Source: Paenibacillus glycanilyticus NBRC 16618
Lineage (GTDB): Bacteria; Bacillota; Bacilli; Paenibacillales; Paenibacillaceae
Reading direction: 5' to 3'
Assembly: GCF_004000805.1 (NCBI RefSeq)
Contig: NZ_BILY01000003.1
Span: 1 to 64,000 of the forward strand
DNA length: 64,000 nt
Below, piece by piece: positions 1 to 7,850 of the stretch. A model generated the notes under the pieces. The model worked only from the letters and a program-made list of their open reading frames with translations, was not told the origin of the DNA and did not search any database. Within the stretch, counting starts at the first letter, position 1. Each line of letters begins with the position of its first letter. The translations under genes and the position numbers were made by a program.

Positions 1-261
1 GCAACAACGCTTCGTATCTTACCACGTTGCTATTTTTCGTGTCAAGCTTTTCTTTTATCATTTTGTATTTCTACTAAGTTGAAAATAGTTAGCTTTTCTT
101 CCAAGCCGTTTGTCTCTCGCGGCCGGAGTTATAATATAGCATGAATAGATTTTAGATTTCAACAGGTAATAATTTACTTCTAAATGAAATGCTTTTGCGC
201 AAGCATAGCAACCCGTATTCGTATTTTTGCTCAACTTTTGATATAAATGTGTACGACATTC
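1..261. other. AT-rich intergenic stretch, no gene seen
   Basis: No open frame with a ribosome-binding site and no recognisable RNA is visible. Together with the terminator region that follows, it forms about 400 bases without a gene downstream of the first operon. Confidence 0.5.
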
Positions 262-294
262 AAAAAAAACAGCAGCCCGTCATTACAAGCTGCT
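262..294 (-). terminator. Intrinsic terminator of the amino-sugar operon
   Basis: On the minus strand a GCAGC/GCTGC stem-loop is followed by a run of eight T. It lies about 110 bases past the VOC gene, the last gene of the operon. A second stem (GATCC-TTTA with TAAAGGGATC, 303-333) sits between the gene and this terminator. Confidence 0.6.
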
Positions 295-404
295 TCAAGT
301 TAGATCCTTTAAGTTTAAGTTTCTAAAGGGATCATTCACCCTTTTCGATTTTTGATTTCTCGTCGGCTATCTATAATAACCTGTACGTGAAGCTTCCCGC
401 TTCA

Positions 405-842
405 TCAGTTCTCTATAACTCGCTGATCCCACGCTTCCCTCCCCTTCACTTCTTGAATAAACTCGATTTCTTCGCCATCGAACCCAATTACATAAGCGAA
501 GTACATGTAGACCGGCTCTGGCTTCGCTTCCATAATATCCGCAAACGTAGGAGGCAGTTTAGGCTGCCCTCCTGCGGCAATCGCCCGATCGTAACTCTCG
601 CGAATGTCATCCGTCCACAATGCAACGTGAAGCCAGCGGCCGCATGACGGCGTATCCTCAGCCTCTCCCTCGGACACCTCGATGCAAGAACCGTCGCCCA
701 TGTCCATCATATAGACGCGCTTATCTTTCCCCCATGTATGCTTTACAGTGAAGCCAAGACCCTCCTCGTAAAATTTGACGGTCTGCTCGAAGTGACAGGA
801 GGTCATTCCAACATGATGAAGGCTGGGATGTTTACGTTTCAT
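405..842 (-). CDS. VOC-family (glyoxalase/dioxygenase fold) protein
   Basis: A 145-residue protein of the vicinal oxygen chelate superfamily, which uses paired beta-alpha-beta-beta-beta modules to bind a metal. Candidate ligands are the His of LHHVGM near the N terminus, the His of WLHVALW in mid-protein and the Glu of EEIEFIQ near the C terminus. The start is placed at the ATG preceded by AAAGGGTGG seven bases upstream, not at the longer GTG/ATG options that overlap the previous gene. It is the last gene of the LacI-controlled operon, 21 bases after the isomerase-like gene. The substrate cannot be read from sequence; isomerase, lyase or dioxygenase chemistry on a sugar-derived intermediate is possible. 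Confidence 0.8.
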   Translation of the reverse strand: MKRKHPSLHHVGMTSCHFEQTVKFYEEGLGFTVKHTWGKDKRVYMMDMGDGSCIEVSEGEAEDTPSCGRWLHVALWTDDIRESYDRAIAAGGQPKLPPTFADIMEAKPEPVYMYFAYVIGFDGEEIEFIQEVKGREAWDQRVIEN

Positions 843-863
843 ATAAAAGCCACCCTTTCGCAA

Positions 864-1649
864 TTAAGTCGCTTCTCTTAACTGACCTATTAGGCTCTTC
901 AAATCTTGCCCCGCAACGGCGAGCTTGCTCCCTCTCGTACGTGATTCATTCTCAATCGCCAGCCACTCGCAGCCTCCCGCTTTGCATCTCTGCAGAATTA
1001 ACGGCCAGTCATTAAGATCGCCATCGGCTGCGATAGCAGCTTCGGTACCTTGTTTAGAATCAAGTGGCTTACAGTGCACAACCCGAAGCCTGCCGGCTGT
1101 TTCAGTAAGCGCGATAACGGGATCGCCAGCCCCTTCCAGACAATTGCCGGTGTCGAGCTCTAAGAACACCGAAGGCTTCGTATGCTCGATAAGAATATTC
1201 CATGGAGTTATGCCGTCAAAGCTGTCATGGAACTCATGCGCATGCGTATGATAGCCAAGCCGCATCCCTTCCATTTCTAATCGGTCCGCAAGCTCATTCA
1301 TTTGCTCCGCGTAACGAAGCCAAGTCGCCGCATGGTTGTCTTCCGGCATATGCCCTACGTTCCATGGGCCTCCGAGACATGGGATAATGATGTTCGGATT
1401 GCCGAGCTCTGCATGATAGCGAATCGTATTCTCCAGTGTATCAAGCTGCAGCAGCCTCCACTCCACATGCCAACCGCATAACTCCAGTCCATGCTTTGCG
1501 AGGAGTTCCTTAACCACGGAAGCAGGCCATAAAGTCTCTCCATACATTTCGATACCTTCGTAGCCCATCTCACGAACTGCGCCAAGCGTAGCATCCAGAT
1601 CCCGCTTCATCTCCTCGTAGACCGTATACATCGCCAGTGCAAACTTCAT
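864..1649 (-). CDS. Sugar phosphate isomerase/epimerase (xylose-isomerase-like TIM barrel)
   Basis: A 261-residue protein of the AP endonuclease 2/xylose isomerase-like barrel family (IolE/IolI type). Typical segments are FALAMYTVYEEM at the start, GYEGIEMYGE, YHTHAHEF, a metal-ligand stretch FLELDTGNCLEGAGDP, VVHCKPLD, and the closing WLAIENE. The Glu, Asp, His and Glu of these segments fit the usual divalent-metal site. The start is the ATG eight bases behind GGAGG; two upstream ATGs lie inside that ribosome site. Such enzymes interconvert keto and aldo sugars or their derivatives. With the MDR dehydrogenase and ThuA-like neighbours it suggests oxidative handling of a sugar released by the glycosidases. 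Confidence 0.8.
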   Translation of the reverse strand: MKFALAMYTVYEEMKRDLDATLGAVREMGYEGIEMYGETLWPASVVKELLAKHGLELCGWHVEWRLLQLDTLENTIRYHAELGNPNIIIPCLGGPWNVGHMPEDNHAATWLRYAEQMNELADRLEMEGMRLGYHTHAHEFHDSFDGITPWNILIEHTKPSVFLELDTGNCLEGAGDPVIALTETAGRLRVVHCKPLDSKQGTEAAIAADGDLNDWPLILQRCKAGGCEWLAIENESRTRGSKLAVAGQDLKSLIGQLREAT

Positions 1650-1689
1650 TTCCATCTCCTCCATCCTTTTCCGTCATCATCGGCTATCC

Positions 1690-2427
1690 CTATAAACGGT
1701 GGATAATGGCTGATGCGGCGTCCGCGTCGAGCAGTACTTCACAATTCGGATGAAGCTGAACAATGGATGCCGGCATATCCGAATTAACAGGCCCGAACAG
1801 CGCCTGCTCAATAATGTCAGCCTTATGCTTTCCTTTTGCGACAAGTACGAGATGACGGGTATGCATAATGTTTTTAATACCAAGCGTCAATCCGCCCAGC
1901 GGATGCTCTGGGCCGACGCCCGTTTCTTTGCGGACGCGCGCTTCGAAGATCGGGTCCATCGGCGATACCCAGGTCGTGCTCTCGAACGGGGTTCCCGGCT
2001 GATTAATGCCAACATGGCCATTGAAGCCGATGCCGAGCATTTGCAGGTCGACGCCCCCGCGAGAAGCAAGAGCGTCCTCGAACAAACGGCATTCCCGTTC
2101 AAAATCGTCAGACATCGTAGGCGGCATAATGAAGTTTTCCTCTGGAATGCCAAGATTTTTAACAAGCTGCTCATAGATCATCGAATAACAGCTGCCTGAA
2201 TAACTCCGATCGAGGTTAGTCAACTCGTCGACGTTGAATATAGTGACGCGTGATACATCAAACGGATACTTCTCGTATAGCTCCGATACGACGGCATGCA
2301 TGCCTCCTGTCGTCTGCCCTGTGGATAAACCAATTACCGCTTCAGGTTTCTTCAGCATCTGCGTTACAATTCGCCAAGCGGCGGCGATATCGAACGCTCT
2401 TTCGTCCTTCTCAACCGTAATTTTCAT
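1690..2427 (-). CDS. NagB-like glucosamine-6-phosphate deaminase family protein (altered active site)
   Basis: A 245-residue protein aligning over its whole length with glucosamine-6-phosphate deaminase, which converts GlcN-6-P to Fru-6-P and ammonia. Visible are the phosphate-loop segment GLSTGQTTGG (33-42), NVDE with the enolisation base Asp67, and LGIGFNGHVGINQPG with Asn136 and His138. The ring-opening Glu expected at 143 (NEPG in NagB) is Gln here (NQPG). A ribosome site GGAGAG precedes the ATG. Placement beside a ROK kinase, GH3 NagZ and GH9 supports an amino-sugar phosphate substrate. The Gln could mean altered rate, an isomerase role, or a different sugar. Confidence 0.82.
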   Translation of the reverse strand: MKITVEKDERAFDIAAAWRIVTQMLKKPEAVIGLSTGQTTGGMHAVVSELYEKYPFDVSRVTIFNVDELTNLDRSYSGSCYSMIYEQLVKNLGIPEENFIMPPTMSDDFERECRLFEDALASRGGVDLQMLGIGFNGHVGINQPGTPFESTTWVSPMDPIFEARVRKETGVGPEHPLGGLTLGIKNIMHTRHLVLVAKGKHKADIIEQALFGPVNSDMPASIVQLHPNCEVLLDADAASAIIHRL

Positions 2428-2463
2428 GCTTATCTCTCCAATTGTTTATTGTTATAAGATCTT

Positions 2464-3450
2464 CTACATCGATCTCCAATCAAAAATCGTACACGTCTTC
2501 GTATAAGTCTTGTTTACAAGTGACTGATAAGCATCGTCACAGCGCGCTGGATCGACCAGCTCATAAATGCCGTCCACCTTTAGAGCGCCGTTTTTGATCC
2601 ACTCCATACCGACCGCAAAATTGCCATAGTTGCTGCCAGGCATAAATTCAGACGAATGCCGCGGAATGCTCCATTCCCAGCCGGAAGTCATTGTAATAAA
2701 TCCGTAAAACACTTTCAGAAATATGTCATGCGCCCATGTATCGGTACCCCTGTACCAAGGAACGCCAATCAGCGACAGTTCCCCTCCCTTGCGAAGCACG
2801 TCCAGTGCGTCAAGCGCTGCTTGCTCCGCACCGGAGCATTCCATGGCCAGACCGAACCTGCCTGCTGCTTGGCAATCCTTAATTGAAGCGTACACATGGA
2901 GCAACCCGCACTCGCGTGCGATCTGCCTCCTTTTCTCGCCAGGATCGACAGCATATACGGTATAACCGCAATGCTTCATCATCTGTGCGCACATCAGCCC
3001 AACGATGCCAAGCCCCGTCACCAACACGGGTTCAACCGGTTTGATCTGTGTCTTCAGCATAGCCGTCATCGACACGGCCGGGATGCGACATAGTACGGCC
3101 TCCTCGGGCAGCATACCCTCCAGCACTGGAACAATGTCATCCTCGGAGACAAAATTGTATAAACGATGCGGAGCGCTCGCAAATACGATATCTCCGGGTT
3201 TCGCGTGCTTCACCTTGCTTCCCGTGTCAATCACTTGCATGACTACGGCATAACCAATCTCCATCGGGTAGCGACTGCCGCCGAAATAATCCATATACCC
3301 TCCGCGCTCGGAGCCCGATGAGATCAGCGACACTAACGTTTTACCGAAAATTTCTTTTTCGTCCAAAGACCGTTCCTGAAAAGTCTCCTGAACTAAAGCA
3401 GCCTTTCCTTGCTTCACGAACTGTACGCTGGCATTCTCGTAAACGTTCAA
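2464..3450 (-). CDS. Zinc-type MDR alcohol/polyol dehydrogenase-like protein
   Basis: A 328-residue medium-chain dehydrogenase/reductase. The N-terminal GroES-like part carries SLISSGSERGGY and GDIVFASAPH. The nucleotide-binding part has VTGLGIVGLMCAQ, followed by the Asp of YAVDPGEKRR, which suggests NAD(H). The classic catalytic zinc signature (GHE) and the four-cysteine structural zinc loop are not seen, so it may be a zinc-independent or altered member. The start is TTG with GGAGG ten bases upstream. It lies between the ThuA-like gene and the NagB-like gene and probably oxidises a sugar or sugar alcohol in the same pathway. Confidence 0.78.
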   Translation of the reverse strand: MNVYENASVQFVKQGKAALVQETFQERSLDEKEIFGKTLVSLISSGSERGGYMDYFGGSRYPMEIGYAVVMQVIDTGSKVKHAKPGDIVFASAPHRLYNFVSEDDIVPVLEGMLPEEAVLCRIPAVSMTAMLKTQIKPVEPVLVTGLGIVGLMCAQMMKHCGYTVYAVDPGEKRRQIARECGLLHVYASIKDCQAAGRFGLAMECSGAEQAALDALDVLRKGGELSLIGVPWYRGTDTWAHDIFLKVFYGFITMTSGWEWSIPRHSSEFMPGSNYGNFAVGMEWIKNGALKVDGIYELVDPARCDDAYQSLVNKTYTKTCTIFDWRSM

Positions 3451-3514
3451 GCTGCAGTCTCCTCCATTTCAAGCGAAGTGTCAGTTCCCAGCTCCGTTGC
3501 TCATACTATATATA

Positions 3515-3551
3515 GGGCTGTCCCCTCGTCATCACGAGGGGCAGCCTTTTT
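3515..3551. terminator. Strong intercistronic stem-loop inside the operon
   Basis: GGCTGTCCCCTCG and CGAGGGGCAGCC form a long GC-rich stem between the ThuA-like and MDR genes. The T-run lies on the plus-strand side, whereas transcription here is on the minus strand. It is therefore more likely an mRNA-stabilising or partial-termination element than a full stop. Confidence 0.45.
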
Positions 3552-3552
3552 A

Positions 3553-4191
3553 CTAGTTCGTTGTTGCCCAGTTTGAAGCATTTTTGAGCAGTTGAATCAT
3601 CTGCGGATTGCCAAGCGCTTCCTCGGTATGGCCTGGAGTAAGTCCAACAACCTTCCCTTTCCCAAAGGAATGCGCCCACCCTCCTGCCGCCGTAACCGCC
3701 TCCGATGTACTGAGCATCAGCATATCGGTGCGCCCAATATTAACCTGGCAGTAATAATGCTCATCCATTACCGTAAACGGTTCAACGCCATCCAATATAG
3801 GATGAGCCACATTACGGATCGGCACATTTTCCACCGGAACATGATTATGGGAATGGCCGATGAACCGCCCGGAGTTTAGAGTCTTATAGAATGGACTGTC
3901 TTCTTCAATTAGCACAAGACCAGCGTGCACGAACAAGATACCCATGCCATCTTTCACGCGCGAAATGACCCGCTCTTGCTCATCAAAGGTAATATCCCCT
4001 TCACCGTCCGGTCGACCTACCGTAAACATAACTAGTAGATCAACCGAATCGCTAGATTCGATTACATCGCGCAGACGATTACTCAACACGACATTCCAAA
4101 CCTCGCGATCAAACACTTTTTCCATTTGAGGATCGATCAATTCCTTGGGATGGTACATGTCATCGCGTATGATGCATACCGTTTTATTCAC
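3553..4191 (-). CDS. ThuA-like domain protein (trehalose-utilisation family)
   Basis: A 212-residue ThuA/glutamine-amidotransferase-fold protein. Segments typical of the family are VCIIRDDMYHP, LLVMFTVGRPDGEGD, MGILFVHAGLV, FIGHSHNHVPV and the C-terminal GKVVGLTPGHTEEAL. ThuA-like proteins occur in sugar catabolic clusters, and some are linked to keto-disaccharide or keto-sugar metabolism. The catalytic Cys of true amidotransferases is absent. The start is taken at a GTG ten bases after AGGGG; an earlier in-frame GTG at 4209 overlaps that site. Its function in this operon is not established. Confidence 0.75.
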   Translation of the reverse strand: MNKTVCIIRDDMYHPKELIDPQMEKVFDREVWNVVLSNRLRDVIESSDSVDLLVMFTVGRPDGEGDITFDEQERVISRVKDGMGILFVHAGLVLIEEDSPFYKTLNSGRFIGHSHNHVPVENVPIRNVAHPILDGVEPFTVMDEHYYCQVNIGRTDMLMLSTSEAVTAAGGWAHSFGKGKVVGLTPGHTEEALGNPQMIQLLKNASNWATTN

Positions 4192-4228
4192 TGCCGCTTC
4201 CCCTCTCACACTGATTGTTGAATATCCG

Positions 4229-5875
4229 TTACGCTTTGTTCAGCTTCTTCAGGTTTTCCTCATATTTCGTCTGCATGTAAGTTCGTACCTTGTCATACCC
4301 CAGATTGTCACGGTCTTTAAGAAACTTATTGTAGAGCTGGTCAAAGTCCTCATCGCTTTTCGACATAAGCAGCTTCGGCAGCGTTTTGCCCCATAGCTGC
4401 TGGATTTTGGTCCAGATCACGCCTTCCGGTGAAGTACCGCCCGGCGTCAGCTGCGTAAACTCAGAGAAGTTATACGTCTTTCCTTTCGTCCACTGGCCAG
4501 TAGACAAATAAGGCTCTTGCGTAGGCGGCGCCCATCCCAGCCACATGTTCGTGTCCATCATCATCCAATACGTATATTCCGCGCCGTATTTGGCCCCGTC
4601 CGTCGCCGTCAGATAACTTTCGAGAAACTGGTCCTTGCCGTCGATCGTATCGTAGGTAACGCCTTTTTCGCCCAGACAGAAATCCTTTTGTCCCTCTTCA
4701 CTGATCATATAGCTCATAAACTCGATAGCGCGTTTTTTGTCTTTTACATTTTTTGAAATGAGCGTAATCGTCCAGCCGGAGATGCCTGGACCGGATAATG
4801 TCGGCTGATCGAGATTGGCGTTAGCCGGACCATCGATCGGGATGTAGATTTTGTCCGGATCCGTTTTGTAGACGGCGGCATTCTGTACGCCTACGTCCGC
4901 GATCTGGTACAGCATGGCGAAGTAACGGCCTTGCACTTCCTTCTCATCCATTTGCGGTCGTTTGTCGATAAAGATGTCCTTGGAGAGTAAGCCCATTTCA
5001 TTAGCCTTGCGGAATACCTTCAGCCATTTGAGATACTCCGGATCGGTCGAACGGTCGTACAGCTTGCCGTCCTTCTGCTGCGGAATCGCCAGGAAGTTCT
5101 GCAGGAAATCTTCCAGCGAATAGTTGCCGTTGTCTCCAAATTCATGGAAAGCAAGCGGGATGAGCGGCTGGCCGTTTACTTCCGGGAATTTCTCCTTCGC
5201 CGCCTTCAAGGCGTTCAGGAACCCTTCCGGCGTTCTCATCTCGGGCTTGCCGAGCGCTTCGTACATATCTTTACGGACCAGGAATGTTTGGTTCGATGTA
5301 TACTGCTCGCCGTATTTCTTGTAATCGTTAGGAGAAGACGATGAGTTCGGATAACCGTAAAAATTGCCGTCTTCTTGGGTAAACCATGAGATTTTGTCCG
5401 GATCGGCAACGGTGTACAAGTACGGATCATATTCATCCGCCAGCTTATTTAATGGAAGCACAAGTCCGCTGTCGATCAGCTTCTGTACGTTCGGATCGCC
5501 AACGTCAAGCGTAATGAAATCCGGAAGATTACCGGAAGCGATCATCGTATTCATTTTTTCATTCTCATTGCCGGCCGGGACAATCAGATTCAGATCGACA
5601 CCTGTTTTCTTCGTAATGTACTTCGACGTATTATCTTCGCCCCACTTGCTTGTAAACCATGAGAAATTAACATACCAGTCGAACTTGATTGGCTTCGTGT
5701 CCGTTTTCCAGCCAGGTGCGTTTGGATCGAGCTTTGTTGTCTCCACCGCAGCCGGCGGCTCCGTCCCCTTATTCGCTGTCGCAGGCTTATTGTCGTTTGC
5801 GGACGAACAAGCTGCCGTTGTGCCGAGCAGGCCGACCAGCGTCACTACCGTTAATGCCTTACGCATTTTCCTCAA
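4229..5875 (-). CDS. Extracellular solute-binding lipoprotein of the LplABC-type sugar importer
   Basis: A lipoprotein of about 548 residues with a signal peptide ending in a GTTAAC-type lipobox, so Cys is the lipid-modified residue. The body is a large type-1 solute-binding protein of the Paenibacillus LipO/YtcQ kind (KFDWYVNFSWF early, DFITLDVGDPNVQKLIDSG). It should present an oligosaccharide to the two permeases encoded immediately downstream in the operon sense. The start is ambiguous: a TTG (5875) sits eight bases behind GAGAGGGG, while the ATG three codons later (5866) has only AGG right next to it. No ATPase is encoded; such importers usually share a distant MsmX-type ATPase. Confidence 0.9.
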   Translation of the reverse strand: MRKMRKALTVVTLVGLLGTTAACSSANDNKPATANKGTEPPAAVETTKLDPNAPGWKTDTKPIKFDWYVNFSWFTSKWGEDNTSKYITKKTGVDLNLIVPAGNENEKMNTMIASGNLPDFITLDVGDPNVQKLIDSGLVLPLNKLADEYDPYLYTVADPDKISWFTQEDGNFYGYPNSSSSPNDYKKYGEQYTSNQTFLVRKDMYEALGKPEMRTPEGFLNALKAAKEKFPEVNGQPLIPLAFHEFGDNGNYSLEDFLQNFLAIPQQKDGKLYDRSTDPEYLKWLKVFRKANEMGLLSKDIFIDKRPQMDEKEVQGRYFAMLYQIADVGVQNAAVYKTDPDKIYIPIDGPANANLDQPTLSGPGISGWTITLISKNVKDKKRAIEFMSYMISEEGQKDFCLGEKGVTYDTIDGKDQFLESYLTATDGAKYGAEYTYWMMMDTNMWLGWAPPTQEPYLSTGQWTKGKTYNFSEFTQLTPGGTSPEGVIWTKIQQLWGKTLPKLLMSKSDEDFDQLYNKFLKDRDNLGYDKVRTYMQTKYEENLKKLNKA

Positions 5876-5946
5876 AATGATTACCCCTCTCGTATTTGTT
5901 CTTATATGGTCTTTGTTGTGAAAACCAAAGCTTGTGAATGCTCCAA

Positions 5947-6828
5947 TCAACCTTTAATGGAACCAATCATAAAGCCTTTAACGAAATACTTTTGCAAAAA
6001 CGGGTAAACGATGACGATCGGCAGCGTAGCAACGACCATCGTGGCGAGTTTTACGGACTGCGACGTCACTTTGCGGACAACATTGTCCGGCACCATCGAA
6101 GCGATTTGGTTCGAGCCGGATAAGGCGACGATACGGTAGAGGAAAGTTTGAATCGGCTGAAGGTCCGGATTATTCGTAAAGATGACAGCCGTGAAATAAT
6201 CATTCCATTGGTACACGCCGTGGAACAGCGAGATCGTAGCAATGACGGGCATCGAGCATGGAATAATAATGCGGTAAAAGATTTTAAAGTCATTCGCCCC
6301 GTCGATTCTCGCCGCTTCCTCCAGCCCTTCGGGCAATTCCCGGAAAAACGCAAGGAAAATAATCAGATCGAAAAAGCTGAACATTGCCGGGAAGATATAT
6401 ACCCAAAAGCTGTCGAGCAGCCCCAGGTCGCGGATCAGCAAATAATAAGGAATCAGCCCGCCGCTGAAGAAGAGTGTCACGGTGCCGATATACATATAGA
6501 GCGTTCTGCCCACCAGCTCCTTGCGGGAGAAGGCATAAGCGACCATCGCCGTGAAAAACACATGGAGCGCGGTGCCGACTACCGTCTTTGCAACGGTAAT
6601 GCCCATGGCCGTCATCAGGCCTTTGTTCTGGAAGACGGTATTGTAATTGTCGAGGCTGAATACCCTCGGAAGCCAGTAGATGCCGCCGCGCATCGCGTCC
6701 TGGCCCTCGTTGAACGAGTTTACGATAACGTACCAAATCGGATAAATCGTGAGAAAGCAAATGACCAGCATGAGCGCTATATTGCCCCAGTCAAATAGCT
6801 TTTCTGCGGTTGTTCGGTTTTTCAGCAT
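5947..6828 (-). CDS. Carbohydrate ABC transporter permease, LplC/AraQ type
   Basis: A 293-residue inner-membrane permease with six predicted spans. The EAA loop that contacts the ATPase is visible as LPEGLEEAARIDGANDFKIFYRIIIP. The N terminus (LFDWGNIALMLVICFLTIYPIWYVIVNSF) and C terminus (KYFVKGFMIGSIKG) match the LplC family. AAAGGG eight bases before ATG marks the start. It partners the LplB-type permease 19 bases upstream and the lipoprotein just downstream. Confidence 0.92.
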   Translation of the reverse strand: MLKNRTTAEKLFDWGNIALMLVICFLTIYPIWYVIVNSFNEGQDAMRGGIYWLPRVFSLDNYNTVFQNKGLMTAMGITVAKTVVGTALHVFFTAMVAYAFSRKELVGRTLYMYIGTVTLFFSGGLIPYYLLIRDLGLLDSFWVYIFPAMFSFFDLIIFLAFFRELPEGLEEAARIDGANDFKIFYRIIIPCSMPVIATISLFHGVYQWNDYFTAVIFTNNPDLQPIQTFLYRIVALSGSNQIASMVPDNVVRKVTSQSVKLATMVVATLPIVIVYPFLQKYFVKGFMIGSIKG

Positions 6829-6847
6829 CGGATCATCCCTTTACCGG

Positions 6848-7816
6848 TTATAAAAGTGAAGTATCGTTTAGCTTTTTCGTCACATAGTTCGCGGACAAGA
6901 GGAGAAGGAAGGCGATGATCGATTTGAACAAGCCAACCGCCGTGGAGTAGGAGTAACGCCCTTCCGATATCCCCACTTGATAGACGTAGGTGTCGATGAC
7001 ATTGCTTGCGCTTTCGTTTAGCTGGTTTTTTAGAATAAAGACCTGATCGAAGTTCGAGGACAGAATGCCGCTTACGGCTAGAATAAATAAAATGGCAATG
7101 GTGCCTTTAATCATCGGGAGAGTTATGAGAAACATCTTCTGGAAACGGCTCGCGCCATCCATCGTGGCCGCTTCGTACAAATCCGGCGATACGCTGGCGA
7201 TAGCTGCCAAATAAATGATGGCGTTCCAGCCCAGCTCCTTCCAAATGTCAGAGCTGACGATGATCGTCCAGAAGTAACCGGGCTCGGCCAGGTAGCTGAT
7301 CGGTTCTTTGATGATATGCAAGGCCATCAGTAAGTCGTTGATAATGCCGACATCCGACAGCCAAGTAGTCAAGATGCCGCCCAGGATGACCCAGGATAAG
7401 AAATGCGGCAGGTAGGAGATGGTTTGCACGATTTTTTTATAACGCAGCGAGCGTAATTCGTTAACAAATAAAGCGAATAGAATCGGAATCGGAAATCCGA
7501 TTAGAAGCTTGAGCGCGCTCATCGCCAGCGTGTTCTTAAGCACGTAGGGCAAGCTGTCATCTGTCAGGAATTCCTTAAACTGGGCTAATCCGACCCATGG
7601 CGATTTGCTGATCGACCGGGTAATGTCGTATTCCTTGAAAGCTATGATCAGACCGTACAACGGAACATAGCTGAAAATAATCATCCAGGCAATTCCGACG
7701 AGTGCCATCGCCTGCAAATATCTTTGCGCCATGAATTTCCGCGCAAGCATGTATACTTTGCTTTTCTTATTGCGCTGCTTCTCTAGCTTGACTGACGTTG
7801 TTGCGTGAGCATCCAT
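6848..7816 (-). CDS. Sugar ABC transporter permease, LplB type
   Basis: A 322-residue multi-span permease. It has the LplB-like N terminus (YVPLYGLIIAFKEYDI) and the EAA loop SPDLYEAATMDGASRFQKMFLITLPMI. The start is set at the ATG preceded by GGAGGG with a six-base gap; a longer frame from 7840 would put the ribosome site inside the gene. Forms the heteromeric channel with the LplC-type protein. Confidence 0.92.
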   Translation of the reverse strand: MDAHATTSVKLEKQRNKKSKVYMLARKFMAQRYLQAMALVGIAWMIIFSYVPLYGLIIAFKEYDITRSISKSPWVGLAQFKEFLTDDSLPYVLKNTLAMSALKLLIGFPIPILFALFVNELRSLRYKKIVQTISYLPHFLSWVILGGILTTWLSDVGIINDLLMALHIIKEPISYLAEPGYFWTIIVSSDIWKELGWNAIIYLAAIASVSPDLYEAATMDGASRFQKMFLITLPMIKGTIAILFILAVSGILSSNFDQVFILKNQLNESASNVIDTYVYQVGISEGRYSYSTAVGLFKSIIAFLLLLSANYVTKKLNDTSLL

Positions 7817-7850
7817 GCGCACCCCTCCAACAGTTGTCATCTATTAATGT

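Noticed and set aside
6148..6798. 216-codon plus-strand open frame opposite the LplC-type permease
   Set aside because: Highly charged nonsense translation of a membrane-protein gene; no start signals.
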